NCBI RefSeq assembly: GCF_002138415.1
Contig: NZ_CP015612.1
Location: 598,001 to 662,000, forward strand
Direction: 5' to 3'
DNA: 64,000 nt
Source: Stenotrophomonas maltophilia
Lineage (GTDB): Bacteria > Pseudomonadota > Gammaproteobacteria > Xanthomonadales > Xanthomonadaceae
Below the pieces are notes generated by a model. It saw nothing but the letters and a program-made list of their open reading frames with translations, searched no databases and was not told where the DNA came from. Position numbers and translations under genes: made by a program. Shown here piece by piece: positions 11,578 through 21,800 of this stretch (within the stretch, counting starts at the first letter, position 1; every line of letters starts with the position of its first letter).

Positions 11578-13677
11578 TTACTTCAGGCCATCACTGACCG
11601 CCTTGGTCAGCGTGCCCTGTGCATCGTCACCGCTGAACTCCCAGACGAACGCGCCGCCCAGGCCCTGGGTCTTCACGTAACCCATCTTGCGGGTGATGTT
11701 GGCCGGGGTGTCGAAGCTCCACAGCGTGCTGCCGTTGTAGATCCAGGTGGCACCGGCAGTGTTGTCGGTGTAGCCCGGCCACGCCAGGTTCTTCAGCACC
11801 TTCCAGTCCTCGATGCCGGCTTCATACGTGCCCGGTGCGGCGCCGGTTGCGGTCTGGTACAGGCCGTTGTTGGCGTTGGCCACACCGGTCCAGCCACGCC
11901 CGTAGTAGCCGATGCCCAGGTTGAGCTTGGCGGCGGGCACGCCACGGCTGATGAACGCCTCGATGGCGTCGTTGCTGTTGTACAGCTTCTGGTCGCCGGT
12001 GGACGGATCATTCGGCGAATCGAACAGCGCCGACTGGTGATTGGTCTTCGCATCCCACGCGCCGTGGAAGTCGTAGGTCATCACGTTGATGTAGTCCAGG
12101 TACGGGTGGTACGCGGCCGGATCGGTGACGCGGATCTTGTCGATGCCGGCACCCACCGCCACCGTCAGCAACAGGCCCGGACGCACCGCATCGAGCTGGC
12201 GGCGGAACTCGGCCATCAGCGCGGTGAAGTTGGCGTTGTCCTCCGGCTTGCCGCATTCGATGCCGCAGGCCACCGGGTATTCCCAGTCGATGTCGATGCC
12301 GTCGAACACGCCCAGCGCCGCACCGGCGCCGCCGGCACCGTCGGTCACCGGCAGGTTGCCCTTGATGTAGGCGTCGATGCACGAGGCAACGAAGGCCTGG
12401 CGGTTTTCCGGGCGCGCCGCGCTGGAGAAGCCGCGCGACCAGGTCCAGCCACCCAGCGAGATCAGCACCTTCATGCCCGGGTACTTGGCCTTGAGCTGCT
12501 TGAGCTGGTTCCAGTTGCCGCGCAGCGGCTGGTCCCAGGTATCGGCGCTGCCGCTGACGCTCTCGGCGGCACTGAAGGCCTTGGTGTAGTCGGCGAAGGC
12601 GTCGCCACCGGCACCGCTGTTCGGATCCGACGGCTGGGTGATGCCCACTTCGCAGCGGTTGTTGCGCACGTTGCCGAACGCGTAGTTGATGTGGGTCAGG
12701 CGTGCGGCCGAGCCGCTGCTGTCGATGTTCTTGACCCGGTAGTTGCGGCCGTAGATGCCCCACTGGGTGAAGTAGCCGATGACCCGCTTGCCGGTGGTGC
12801 CGCCGTCACCGGCCAGCGTGGTGGCGCTGATCTCGGTGCCCTGTGCCGACGCATTGCCGGCGTTGTCGCGGGCGCGCACGCGGTAGCGGTAGGTGGTCGA
12901 TGCGGTCAGTCCGCCATCGACGTAGCTGGCACTGGACGGTGAACCGACCAGGCTGCCGTTGCGGTACACGTCGTAGCCGGCCACGCCGCTGCCACCGGTG
13001 TTGTCGGAGGAAGGGCTCCAGCTGAGCGCGATGCTGTTGGCGGTGCGCGTACCGACCGCCAGCCCGCTCGGCACGCTCGGTGCGGTGGTATCGCCACCGG
13101 CGGCGTTGACGGTGATGGTGATGGTCGCGGTGCTGCTGGTGGCGTTGTTGTTGTCGGTGGCCACCGCGCGCAGGGTGTGGCTGCCGGCGCTGGCATTGGC
13201 CCAGCTGGCCGCGTACGGCGCACTGGTGGCCACGCCCAGCGTGCTGCCATCGCGGAAGAACTCGACCTTGGCGACGCTGCCGTCCGGATCACTGGCGTTG
13301 GCAGTCACGTTGACCGTGCTGCCGGCACTGAAGGTGGCGCCGTTGGCCGGTGAGGTCAGGCTGACCACCGGCGGCTGGTTGGCACCGCTGCCATCACAGG
13401 CACCAAGGTTGGTGTAGTAGGGCGCACCGGCCGGATGGTCCGGCGGCGCGTTCCAGATGTCCTGGTTCGCCCGATAGAGGACGCCTCCTTTCTGCAGGGT
13501 ATCGCCGGCCCGGTAGATCTTGGCCTGGTCCCACTGGGCCACGCCGGCACAGCTGGCGGCCTGCGCCAGGCCGGGCAGGGCGGCGGTGCCGGCAGCCAGG
13601 GCGAGCAGCCAGGCCAGGTGGCGGGGACGACAGCTTCGGGTCGCACGTTCGGCACTGCGCACAATCGGGTCGTACAT
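11578..13677 (-). CDS. chiA: Secreted GH18 chitinase with chitin-binding, Ig-like and FnIII domains
   Basis: A 699-residue exported chitinase. In order it has a signal peptide (to about residue 45, ending PGLAQA-A); a CBM5/12-type chitin-binding domain (WDQAKIYRAGDTLQKGG, about 46-100); a bacterial Ig-like domain (PVVSLTSPANGATFSAG, about 105-200); a fibronectin type III domain (about 205-295); and the GH18 catalytic barrel. The barrel motif DGIDIDWE spans residues 459-466 with catalytic acid Glu466. The ATG at 13677 has GGAG eleven bases upstream. A LacI-type NagR-like operator lies 140-150 bases before the start, so induction by chitin breakdown products is likely. It is a plausible substrate of the Xps type II system encoded at 28-39 kb. 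Confidence 0.93.
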   Translation of the reverse strand: MYDPIVRSAERATRSCRPRHLAWLLALAAGTAALPGLAQAASCAGVAQWDQAKIYRAGDTLQKGGVLYRANQDIWNAPPDHPAGAPYYTNLGACDGSGANQPPVVSLTSPANGATFSAGSTVNVTANASDPDGSVAKVEFFRDGSTLGVATSAPYAASWANASAGSHTLRAVATDNNNATSSTATITITVNAAGGDTTAPSVPSGLAVGTRTANSIALSWSPSSDNTGGSGVAGYDVYRNGSLVGSPSSASYVDGGLTASTTYRYRVRARDNAGNASAQGTEISATTLAGDGGTTGKRVIGYFTQWGIYGRNYRVKNIDSSGSAARLTHINYAFGNVRNNRCEVGITQPSDPNSGAGGDAFADYTKAFSAAESVSGSADTWDQPLRGNWNQLKQLKAKYPGMKVLISLGGWTWSRGFSSAARPENRQAFVASCIDAYIKGNLPVTDGAGGAGAALGVFDGIDIDWEYPVACGIECGKPEDNANFTALMAEFRRQLDAVRPGLLLTVAVGAGIDKIRVTDPAAYHPYLDYINVMTYDFHGAWDAKTNHQSALFDSPNDPSTGDQKLYNSNDAIEAFISRGVPAAKLNLGIGYYGRGWTGVANANNGLYQTATGAAPGTYEAGIEDWKVLKNLAWPGYTDNTAGATWIYNGSTLWSFDTPANITRKMGYVKTQGLGGAFVWEFSGDDAQGTLTKAVSDGLK

Positions 13678-13816
13678 GGGTAAGTCTCCGATCAAAGGGC
13701 GCGCGGGCCCCGATGGCGCCGCGCGTGACGCAGGTCCGGGCGTCGCCCGGGAAGGCGACGGAGGGGGCGGACGGAGGTACCTGGGAGGCCGGGGAGAGAG
13801 TCCGGCACCAGGTAGG

Positions 13817-13828
13817 GACAACGTTGTC
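13817..13828. promoter_or_regulatory. NagR-like (LacI-family) operator upstream of the chitinase gene
   Basis: GACAACGTTGTC is a perfect 12-bp palindrome whose right side continues as CAT. LacI-family NagR repressors of N-acetylglucosamine use in Xanthomonas and Shewanella recognise a palindrome with this core (consensus AATGACARCGYTGTCATT). The position 140 bases upstream of a chitinase start makes regulatory sense. No NagR gene is in the window. Confidence 0.65.
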
Positions 13829-13963
13829 ATCAATCGCGTGGTCAATCCGTGAGCAAGCGCATGGTTCGGGGATTCGGGCGGAAGGCGGCGCTGCGCGCGG
13901 TCGGCGGCCATCGGCGGAGCCCCTCGTGGCTGGGGTTGGTCGTTTACAGCGGATTTCTGGGGG

Positions 13964-14071
13964 TGGGCCGGGCGGGTGGGCCGCGCAGGGGACGCTGCAA
14001 GTACGTCCCTGTAAGCTCGGTCGCCGCATCCATGCGGCTCACGCCCCTGCGCAGCCCACCCACCCGGCCAC
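13964..14071 (-). repeat. Long-hairpin repeat element, copy A (core subtype 1)
   Basis: The left arm (13964-13994) and right arm (14042-14071) are nearly complementary over about 30 bp (GC-rich, containing GGCGGGTGGG and CCGCGCAGGGG), with only a few mismatches and gaps. They enclose a 47-base core carrying the inner hairpin CCGCATCCATGCGG. Read on the minus strand, the core matches copy D (CATGGAT, CGACCGAGC, ACAGGGACGTA). No coding potential was found. Confidence 0.8.
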
Positions 14072-14175
14072 GGACAGGTTCCTGCGCGGCCAGCCACGGA
14101 AGACAGAACAAAAAATCAAAAGCAGAAGCCGGTCGCTTCGCTCTCCAATGCCTGACTTCTGAGATTTCCTTGGTT

Positions 14176-14197
14176 GCCGGCCAGCGGCCGGCACTAC
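14176..14197 (-). repeat. SMAG palindrome
   Basis: The stem GCCGGCC-agc-GGCCGGC (14176-14192) is followed by A and CTAC (14194-14197), the reverse complement of a GTAG head. The same palindrome occurs at 544-565 near rimI. Confidence 0.85.
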
Positions 14198-14204
14198 CGG
14201 GGAG

Positions 14205-14428
14205 CATCCACGCATGGCGGCAGATCGCGGAAATCTGTCGGGGGCGGGGTGGTGGGGGCCAGCAGGACCGTTGGCGCCATGGATGGCGCCATCGAGCCCC
14301 CATGGACGGGTTTACGGCGGGTCCTGCTGGCCCCCACCACCCCGCCATCCCACGGGAACCCCGCTTTTGCTTTGGCAGTTGCTGTTGCCGTTGCCTTGGC
14401 CTCGGCGGGTGCCGGGCGCCGCCCGGCC
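14205..14428 (+). repeat. Long-hairpin repeat element, copy B (core subtype 2)
   Basis: The element starts with CATCCACGCATGGCG, then GCAGATC...ATCTGTCG. It then has a perfect 27-bp inverted repeat, left arm 14243-14269 and right arm 14320-14346, starting GGCGGGGTGGTGGGGG. The 50-base core contains GGCGCCATGGATGGCGCC and ACGGGTTTACGGC. After the right arm comes a GCTGTTGC-like triplet stretch and a terminal hairpin GCCGGGC-gcc-GCCCGGC (14411-14427). It abuts the purL promoter. Confidence 0.88.
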
Positions 14429-14450
14429 AAAGCCCACCCCCCGCTTCCGG

Positions 14451-14456
14451 TACAAT
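14451..14456 (+). promoter_or_regulatory. Probable -10 box of purL
   Basis: TACAAT lies 35 bases before the purL start codon. The matching -35 position falls at the end of hairpin element B and is a poor match, so the assignment is tentative. Confidence 0.4.
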
Positions 14457-14490
14457 GTCGGGCCCGTTTCCCAACTACGGTTCCCCGGAC

Positions 14491-17400
14491 ATGATGGTCC
14501 TCGAGGGCGCGCCCGCCCTGTCGCCGTTCCGCCGCGAACGTCTTGAATCCCGCCTGCAGTCCATCGCTCCCTCCCTGCGCATCAGCGGTGCCTGGCACGT
14601 CTACTTCGTGCAGCCCGAAGGCAGCGCCGTCCCCGACCTGACCACGCTGTGCCGCATCCTCGAAGCGGCGCCGCAGGCCGAAGCCGTGGCCGAAGGCGCG
14701 GTCAGCCGCATCGTGGTGCCGCGCCTGGGCACGCTGTCGCCGTGGTCGAGCAAGGCCACCGAACTGGTCCGTGGTGCCGGCCAGCCGGTCAGCCGGGTCG
14801 AACGTGGCCTGCGCATCGACGTGCAGGGCTGGCCGGCAGATGCCGCCGCCCAGCAGGCGCTGGTCAAGGCGCTGCACGACCCGATGACGCAGTCGGTGCT
14901 GGAGACCGTGGAACAGGGCCAGGCGCTGTTTTCGGCGCCGGCCCGGGGTGAACTGGAACGCGTGCCGGTGGACCAGCTGGAGGCCGCCAACCAGCGCCTC
15001 GGCCTGGCCATGGCCCAGGACGAGATCGACTACCTGCGCGAACGCTTCACCGCGCTCGGCCGCGCGCCGTCCGACGTCGAACTGATGATGTTCGCGCAGG
15101 CCAATTCCGAGCACTGCCGCCACAAGATCTTCAACGCCAGTTGGACCATCGACGGCCAGGAGCAGGACCGTTCGCTGTTCCGGATGATCAAGAACACCCA
15201 CCAGCAGACCCCGCAGCACACGCTCAGCGCGTACAGCGACAATGCCGCGGTGATCGAAGGCCATCCGGCCTCGCGCTATCGCCCCGATCCGGCCAGTGGC
15301 GAATACCGCCGCGAGCCGCAGGTGCCCAGCGCGTTCCAGATCAAGGTGGAAACGCACAACCATCCGACCGCGATCGCGCCGTTCCCGGGCGCATCGACCG
15401 GCAACGGCGGCGAGATCCGCGACGAAGGCGCGACCGGCCGCGGCGGCAAGCCGAAGGCGGGCCTGTCCGGTTTCTCGGTCTCGCACCTGCGCATTCCCGA
15501 GCTGCCGCAGCCGTGGGAAGCGCCGCGCGCGCTGAACCCGCGGATGGCGCCGGCGCTGGAGATCATGACCGACGGCCCGCTTGGCGGCGCTGCGTTCAAT
15601 AACGAATTCGGCCGCCCGAACCTGCTCGGCTACTTCCGCAGCTTCGAGCTGCCGGAAGGCGCCGATCTGGTGCGTGCGTACGACAAGCCGATCATGCTGG
15701 CCGGTGGCCTCGGCGCGATCGATCGCGTACAGGTCGACAAGATCCAGCTGCAGGCCGGTGACGCGGTGATCGTGCTGGGTGGTCCGGCAATGCTGATCGG
15801 CCTGGGCGGCGGTGCGGCCAGTTCGGTGGCCTCGGGCGAGAGCGCCGAGGACCTGGACTTCGCCAGCGTGCAGCGCGACAACCCGGAAATGGAGCGCCGC
15901 TGCCAGGAGGTCATCGACCGTTGCGTGGCGATGGGGGCCAACAACCCGATCAAGTTCTTCCACGACGTCGGTGCCGGTGGCCTGTCCAATGCCATCCCGG
16001 AACTGCTGCACGACTCCAAGGTCGGCGGCGTCATCGACCTGGGCAAGGTGCCCACCGATGATCCGTCGCTGTCGCCGATGCAGCTGTGGTGCAACGAGTC
16101 GCAGGAACGCTACGTGCTGGGCGTGGCCCAGGAACGCCTGGCCGAGTTCGCCGCGCTGTGCGCCCGCGAGCGCTGTCCGTTCGCCGCGGTTGGCGTGGCC
16201 ACCGCCGAAGAACACCTGGTGGTGGCCTACGGTGCGGTGCCGGGCCACACCCCGGCCGATGCGCCGATCGACCTGCCGATGGACGTGCTGTTCGGCAAGC
16301 CGCCGAAGATGCACCGCGACACCGCGCACCCGCCGGCACCGCGCTGGCCGGCGCTGAAGACCGGTGGCCTGGACCTGCAGGAAGCCGGCCTGCGCGTGCT
16401 CGCGCACCCGACGGTCGCTTCGAAGAACTTCCTGGTCACCATCGGTGACCGCAGCGTCGGTGGCCTGACCGCGCGCGAACAGATGGTTGGCCCGTGGCAG
16501 CTGCCGGTGGCCGACGTGGCCATCACCCTGGCCGACTTCGACGGCGTGGCCGGCGAAGCGATGTCGATCGGCGAGCGTACCCCGCTGGCCCTGCTCGACG
16601 CCGCTGCTTCGGCACGCATGGCGGTGGGCGAAGCGCTGACCAACCTGTGCGCGGCCCCGGTCGATGCGCTGGACGAGATCAAGCTGTCGGCGAACTGGAT
16701 GGCCGCGGCCGGCCACCCGGGCGAAGACGCGCTGCTGTATGACGCGGTGAAGGCAGTGGGCATGGAACTGTGCCCGCAGCTGGACATCAGCATCCCGGTC
16801 GGCAAGGACTCGCTGTCGATGCAGGCGCAGTGGCACGACCAGGGCGAAGCGCACAAGAGCGTGTCGCCGGTGTCGCTGGTGATCTCGGCGTTCGCGCCGG
16901 TGGCCGACGTGCGCCAGCAGCTGACCCCGCTGCTCGACCGCGACGTGGACAGCGAGCTGTGGTTGATCGGCCTCGGCGCCGGCAAGCAGCGCCTGGGCGG
17001 TTCGATCCTGGCCCAGGTGCACGCCGACCACGGCGATCTGCCGGCCTTCGCCGGTGCCGCCCCGGACCTGGATGACCCGCAGCGCCTGCGTGGCTTCTTC
17101 GAGCTGATCCGGGATGCGCGCCAGGCCGGCCTGCTGCTGGCCTACCACGACCGCAGCGATGGCGGTGCCTTCGCCGCGCTGTGCGAAATGGCGTTCACTT
17201 CGCGCCTGGGCCTGGACATCACCCTCGATGCCTGGGGCGATGATCCGTTCCGCAGCCTGTTCAACGAAGAATTGGGCGCGGTGGTGCAGATTGCCCGTGA
17301 AGACCGCGCCGCGTTCGCCGACCTGGTCGAGCGCCATGCGCTGATCGAGTGCGCGCAGCGCATCGCCAAGCCGACCACCGCACCGGTGGTGCGCGTGTCG

Positions 17401-18375
17401 CTGGGGGGCGAGAACCTGGCCGAATGGCGCTGGGAAGCGCTGTTCGACGCCTGGTGGTCGGTCACCCACGCGATGCAGAAGCGTCGCGACAACCCGGACA
17501 ATGCCGATGCCGAGCGCGAGATCGCCCGTGCCTTCACTTCGCCGGGCCTGAAGCCCAAGCTCAGCTTCGACCTCAACGAGGACGTGGCCGCGCCGTTCAT
17601 CAGCACCGGCGCGCGTCCGCGCGTGGCCGTGCTGCGCGAACAGGGCGTCAACGGCCAGATCGAAATGGCCAACGCCTTCGAACGTGCCGGCTTCCGCGCC
17701 TTCGACGTGCATATGAGCGACCTGATCGAAGGTCGTGTAGCCCTGCAGGAGTTCACGGGTCTGGTCGCCTGCGGCGGCTTCAGCTACGGCGACGTGCTCG
17801 GCGCCGGCCGTGGCTGGGCCACCTCGATCCTGGAGCGCAGTGCGCTGCGTGATGCCTTCGCCGCGTTCTTCGCGCGCGAGGACAGCTTCGCGCTGGGCGT
17901 GTGCAACGGCTGCCAGATGATGAGCCAGCTCAAGGGCATCATTCCGGGTGCCGAGCACTGGCCGCAGTTCCGCCGCAATGCCAGTGAGCAGTTCGAAGCC
18001 CGTACCGCGCTGCTGGAAGTGGTGGAATCGCCGTCGATCCTGCTGCGCGGCATGGCCGGTTCGCGCCTGCAGGTGGCAGTGGCGCATGGCGAAGGCCAGG
18101 CCGTGTTCGACAATGCCGTCGACCAGGCGGCCGCTCGCGTTTCGCTGCGCTACATCGATGGCAACGGCAATGTGGCCAGCCAGTACCCGCTGAATCCGAA
18201 CGGTTCGCCGGACGGCATCACCGGCCTGACCAGCAACGACGGCCGGGTCACCATCATGATGCCGCACCCGGAACGCACGCCGCGCGCGCTCAACCTGAGC
18301 TGGGCCCCGGCCGAGTGGCAGGGCGACTCGCCGTGGATGCGCATGTTCCGCAACGCGCGGGTGTGGTGCGGTTGA
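14491..18375 (+). CDS. purL: Phosphoribosylformylglycinamidine synthase
   Basis: A 1294-residue single-chain FGAM synthase, the fourth step of de novo purine synthesis (FGAR + Gln + ATP to FGAM). The order is the N-terminal PurS-like region, linker, two ATP-grasp-like AIRS halves (blocks around [12 protein letters not shown] and [18 protein letters not shown]), and a C-terminal class I glutamine amidotransferase. The nucleophile is Cys1138 in [11 protein letters not shown] (E. coli Cys1135), and the His/Glu of the triad are in MPHPERTPR near the end. The ATG at 14491 gives the family length; the longer open frame upstream crosses repeat elements and is non-coding. It stands alone and is closed by a strong terminator. 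Confidence 0.97.
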   Translation: MMVLEGAPALSPFRRERLESRLQSIAPSLRISGAWHVYFVQPEGSAVPDLTTLCRILEAAPQAEAVAEGAVSRIVVPRLGTLSPWSSKATELVRGAGQPVSRVERGLRIDVQGWPADAAAQQALVKALHDPMTQSVLETVEQGQALFSAPARGELERVPVDQLEAANQRLGLAMAQDEIDYLRERFTALGRAPSDVELMMFAQANSEHCRHKIFNASWTIDGQEQDRSLFRMIKNTHQQTPQHTLSAYSDNAAVIEGHPASRYRPDPASGEYRREPQVPSAFQIKVETHNHPTAIAPFPGASTGNGGEIRDEGATGRGGKPKAGLSGFSVSHLRIPELPQPWEAPRALNPRMAPALEIMTDGPLGGAAFNNEFGRPNLLGYFRSFELPEGADLVRAYDKPIMLAGGLGAIDRVQVDKIQLQAGDAVIVLGGPAMLIGLGGGAASSVASGESAEDLDFASVQRDNPEMERRCQEVIDRCVAMGANNPIKFFHDVGAGGLSNAIPELLHDSKVGGVIDLGKVPTDDPSLSPMQLWCNESQERYVLGVAQERLAEFAALCARERCPFAAVGVATAEEHLVVAYGAVPGHTPADAPIDLPMDVLFGKPPKMHRDTAHPPAPRWPALKTGGLDLQEAGLRVLAHPTVASKNFLVTIGDRSVGGLTAREQMVGPWQLPVADVAITLADFDGVAGEAMSIGERTPLALLDAAASARMAVGEALTNLCAAPVDALDEIKLSANWMAAAGHPGEDALLYDAVKAVGMELCPQLDISIPVGKDSLSMQAQWHDQGEAHKSVSPVSLVISAFAPVADVRQQLTPLLDRDVDSELWLIGLGAGKQRLGGSILAQVHADHGDLPAFAGAAPDLDDPQRLRGFFELIRDARQAGLLLAYHDRSDGGAFAALCEMAFTSRLGLDITLDAWGDDPFRSLFNEELGAVVQIAREDRAAFADLVERHALIECAQRIAKPTTAPVVRVSLGGENLAEWRWEALFDAWWSVTHAMQKRRDNPDNADAEREIARAFTSPGLKPKLSFDLNEDVAAPFISTGARPRVAVLREQGVNGQIEMANAFERAGFRAFDVHMSDLIEGRVALQEFTGLVACGGFSYGDVLGAGRGWATSILERSALRDAFAAFFAREDSFALGVCNGCQMMSQLKGIIPGAEHWPQFRRNASEQFEARTALLEVVESPSILLRGMAGSRLQVAVAHGEGQAVFDNAVDQAAARVSLRYIDGNGNVASQYPLNPNGSPDGITGLTSNDGRVTIMMPHPERTPRALNLSWAPAEWQGDSPWMRMFRNARVWCG

Positions 18376-18415
18376 TCGCATCACATCGCGCAGGCATCAA
18401 TGCCGCCGCGTATGG

Positions 18416-18444
18416 AAAAACCCGCCGTTGATCGGCGGGTTTTT
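18416..18444. terminator. Rho-independent terminator after purL
   Basis: AAAAACCCGCCG (18416-18427) pairs with CGGCGGGTTTTT (18433-18444) around a TTGAT loop. The T-run on the right and A-run on the left make it bidirectional in form; its natural role is to end purL. Confidence 0.93.
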
Positions 18445-18550
18445 CTTTGCGCGCGTGAAACTCCTGCCGCGACCGCTAGTTACATCGATTTTCATGCGGC
18501 GGAACTTCGTCACGCATGCCTAACAAAACACTTTCATAAACAGGTGAAAT

Positions 18551-18583
18551 AGTGAACTGCTTCACGGCAATAGGATTTGCCGT
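18551..18583 (+). promoter_or_regulatory. Tandem operators upstream of the adhesin gene (CRP/Clp-like site and second inverted repeat)
   Basis: The 370-base gap between purL and the adhesin is AT-richer than its surroundings. AGTGA-ACTGCT-TCACG (18551-18566) matches 8 of 10 positions of the CRP/Clp consensus TGTGA-N6-TCACA, including both inner tetramers. Overlapping its end is a perfect inverted repeat ACGGCAA-taggat-TTGCCGT (18564-18583). A possible -35 TTGACG at 18593-18598 with TTAACA at 18615-18620 follows, which would put the Clp site near -70. That leaves a leader of roughly 190 bases. Confidence 0.5.
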
Positions 18584-18813
18584 GTCAAAGTCTTGACGAT
18601 TTGGAAAGTTGCCGTTAACACTTGAACCCCGTTTCAGAATCATTCATTTCGCAGTAACCGGTTGGCGCACGCGCTCGGTTTTCTGTCGCTGCGCGCCGTT
18701 CGGCAATACCCCGCAGTAAATCACGCGAATAAACGCCCCCAGGGGACGTTGGGCCGGAAAGCCCAGCGGTGGCGTTGCTTTGCCCAAAACCAGTCCAATC
18801 AGGAGCCGTACCG

Positions 18814-21800
18814 ATGAATCGGATTTATCGCAAGGTCTGGAACAAAGCACTGGGTCAGTTGGTGGTGGCCTCGGAACTGGCCTCCTCTGACAGCAGCAGT
18901 GGCGGGGTCGTCGACCAGCGCCGCGATGCGACGCAGGCCACGCCCGCAAGGTTGGCAGTGGCACTGGGCCTGGTAGTGGGGTTGAGCATGAGCGGCATCG
19001 CCGCTGCACAGTCGGTGCAGATCGGCGGCAGCGCCACCTGCGTGGCATTCAGCGGCAAGCTGCTCGAAAAGTGCCTGATCGAAGGCTCGGCCACGGCCAA
19101 GGGCAGCAACGCGGTGGCGATCGGCAGCAACAGCAATGCCAGTGCCGCCAACAGCGTTGCGCTGGGCGCTGGCTCCAAGGCCGCGCGGGCCAACACGGTG
19201 TCCGTGGGTGATGCCGGCAAGGAACGCCAGATCACCAACGTTGCTGCAGGCACTCAGGCCACCGATGCGGTGAACAAGTCACAGCTGGACGCGCAGGCGC
19301 GCGCCACGCAGGCCGCGCTGGCCGACGTTGCTGCAGATGGCAACCGCTACTTCAAGGCTGACGGCGCAGGCGATGACAGCGACGCGGCGAAGATCGACGG
19401 TCAGGGCGCGGTTGCGGCGGGTGCGGGTGCGCAGTCGCTGGCCAACGCCACCACGGCCATCGGCACGCAGGCCATCGCCGCTGGCATCGGCGCCAGCGCC
19501 TTTGGCCAGGGCGCCTTGGCAATCGGCGATGCCAGCGTCGTGGTCGGGCAGAGCGCCGCGGCATTCGGTCTCGGCGACACCGCGGTTGGCGCAAGCGCGA
19601 CCGCTGCCAGCGAAAACGGCGCGGCCACCGCGCTGGGTGCGCTGTCCGAAGCCACCGCCGATGGCGCCACCGCTGTTGGCGGCGGTGCCGTGGCGATGGG
19701 CCCGGGCAGCACCGCATTGGGCCGCGGCGCTACCGCCGCCAACGAAGCGTCGATTGCGGTGGGTGCATTCAGCACCGCCGTCGGTGAATACAGCACCGCG
19801 CTGGGTTCGAATTCCGCTGCGGTGGCCACCGGCAGCGTGGCGCTGGGCGCGGGTTCGCTGGCCGACCGCGTCGATACCGTGTCCGTCGGTGCCGCCGAAT
19901 ACGGCTTGACCCGGCAGATCACCAGCGTGGCCGCAGGCACCGAAGACAACGATGCAGTCAATGTCGGTCAGCTGAAGGGCGTCGCCGCCGTGGCCGATGC
20001 CACCGCCAAGCGCTTCCAGGCCACCGGCAGCAGCAACAGCGATGCTGGTGCACTGGCTGAAGGTGACGATGCACTGGCGGCCGGCGAGGCCGCCAATGCC
20101 CTCGGAAACGGCACCACGGCAGTCGGTGCCGGCGCCACTGCCGTTGCGCAGAACGCGACCGCCGTGGGCAACAACGCACTGGCCTCGGGCCAGAACAGTG
20201 CCGCGTTCGGCAACAACGCACAGGCCAACGGCCCGGGCAGTGTTGCCGTGGGTGGCGCTGCGGTGGATGCCGACGGCAACCCGCTGATCACCAGTGGCGG
20301 CGTACCAGTGGAAACCGGCGCCACCAGTGCAGGCGTCGGCGGCACCGCGGTCGGCGCCAGTGCCGAAGCCAGTGGTTTTGCGGCGTCGTCCTACGGCGTC
20401 GGTGCCTATGCTGCCGGCGCACAGGCGTCGGCGTTCGGTGCGGTGGCCAATGCCATCGGTGATTACTCCACGGCATTGGGTACGCAGAGCAATGCTACCG
20501 GCACCAGCAGCGTCGCCATCGGTGGCCCGGCCGATCTGATTCCCGGCCTGGGCTTCTTCGTGCAGACCCAGGCCAGTGGCGAAGCCGCGACTGCCGTCGG
20601 CGCGGGCGCCATTGCCAGTGGCGATCGCGCGGTAGCCAACGGCAGCCTGAGCGAAGCCTCCGGTGCTGAAGCCACGGCCGTTGGCTACTTCGCCTATGCA
20701 CCAGGCGAGAACGCCAGTGCGCTGGGCGCGCAGACCTGGGCCAGTGGCGCGCAGAGCACTGCAGTGGGCTACTACGCCACCGCACGCGGTGCCAACAGCG
20801 TCGCGCTTGGCGCGAACTCCGAAGCGGTGCGTGCCAACAGCGTGGCCGTCGGCAGCGCCGGCAACGAGCGGCAGATCACCAGTGTTGCTGCGGGCAGCGA
20901 AGCCACCGATGCAGTGAACAAGGCACAGCTGGATGCCGTGGCCAGCACCGCCGACACCACCGCGCGTTTCTTCCAGGCACAGCCGGAAGCGGGCAGTGAT
21001 GCCGGCGCACTGGCTGATGGCGAGGGATCCATCGCCGCGGGCTCGTCGAGCAATGCAATCGGCGCAGGTGCCATTGCACATGGTGCTGCCGCGTCGGCCA
21101 TCGGCGATGACAGCGTGGCCGTGGGCCGCAACAGCGCGGCCACTGGTAATGGCGGTGTCGCCATCGGTGGCCTCGGCCAGGCCTATGACGAGTTCAACCA
21201 GCCGATCATCGGTGCCGATGGCACGGCGCAGCAGGTGGGCACCACCGCTGTTGCCGATGCCACGGCAGTGGGCAGTGGCGCGCAGGCCACCGGGGCTGCC
21301 AGCAGCGCCTTCGGCAACGCTGCCAAGGCCAGTGGTGACAACAGCTTCGCCGCAGGCGGCAAGTCGCGCGCCACCGGCAGCTATGCAGTCGCGGTCGGCG
21401 ACAGCGCGTTCGCCAGCAGCGATGACAGCACCGCAGTAGGTGGTTACAGCTGGGCGACTGCCAGTGGCGCAGCAGCATTCGGTTCGGGTGCATGGGCCAC
21501 CGCCACCAATGCCTCGGCGTTCGGTAATGCGGCGTGGGCCAGTGGCAGCGGCGCCACGTCCATCGGTTACAACAGCTGGGCCAACGGCGCCAGTTCCACG
21601 GCGGTCGGCCGCGGTGCATTCGGCTATGGCGACAACAGCGTGGCACTGGGCTTCCAGGCGCTGGGCAACAGCATCAACAGCATCGCCATCGGCACCAACA
21701 CGGTGGCCGGTGGTGAAAGTGCGATCGCGCTGGGCGCTGGCAGCAACGCCAGCGGCAGCAACGCTGTCGCGCTCGGTGCCGGTTCGGTTGCCAGCCGTGC

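Noticed and set aside
13849..14490. Possible N-terminal extension of PurL by about 214 residues
   Set aside because: The extension would translate two hairpin elements and a SMAG; the conserved protein starts at 14491.
14194..18384. Long open frame (1396 codons) opposite purL
   Set aside because: Same shadow effect; composition is His/Arg/Gln-rich and it covers the hairpin repeat region as well as purL.
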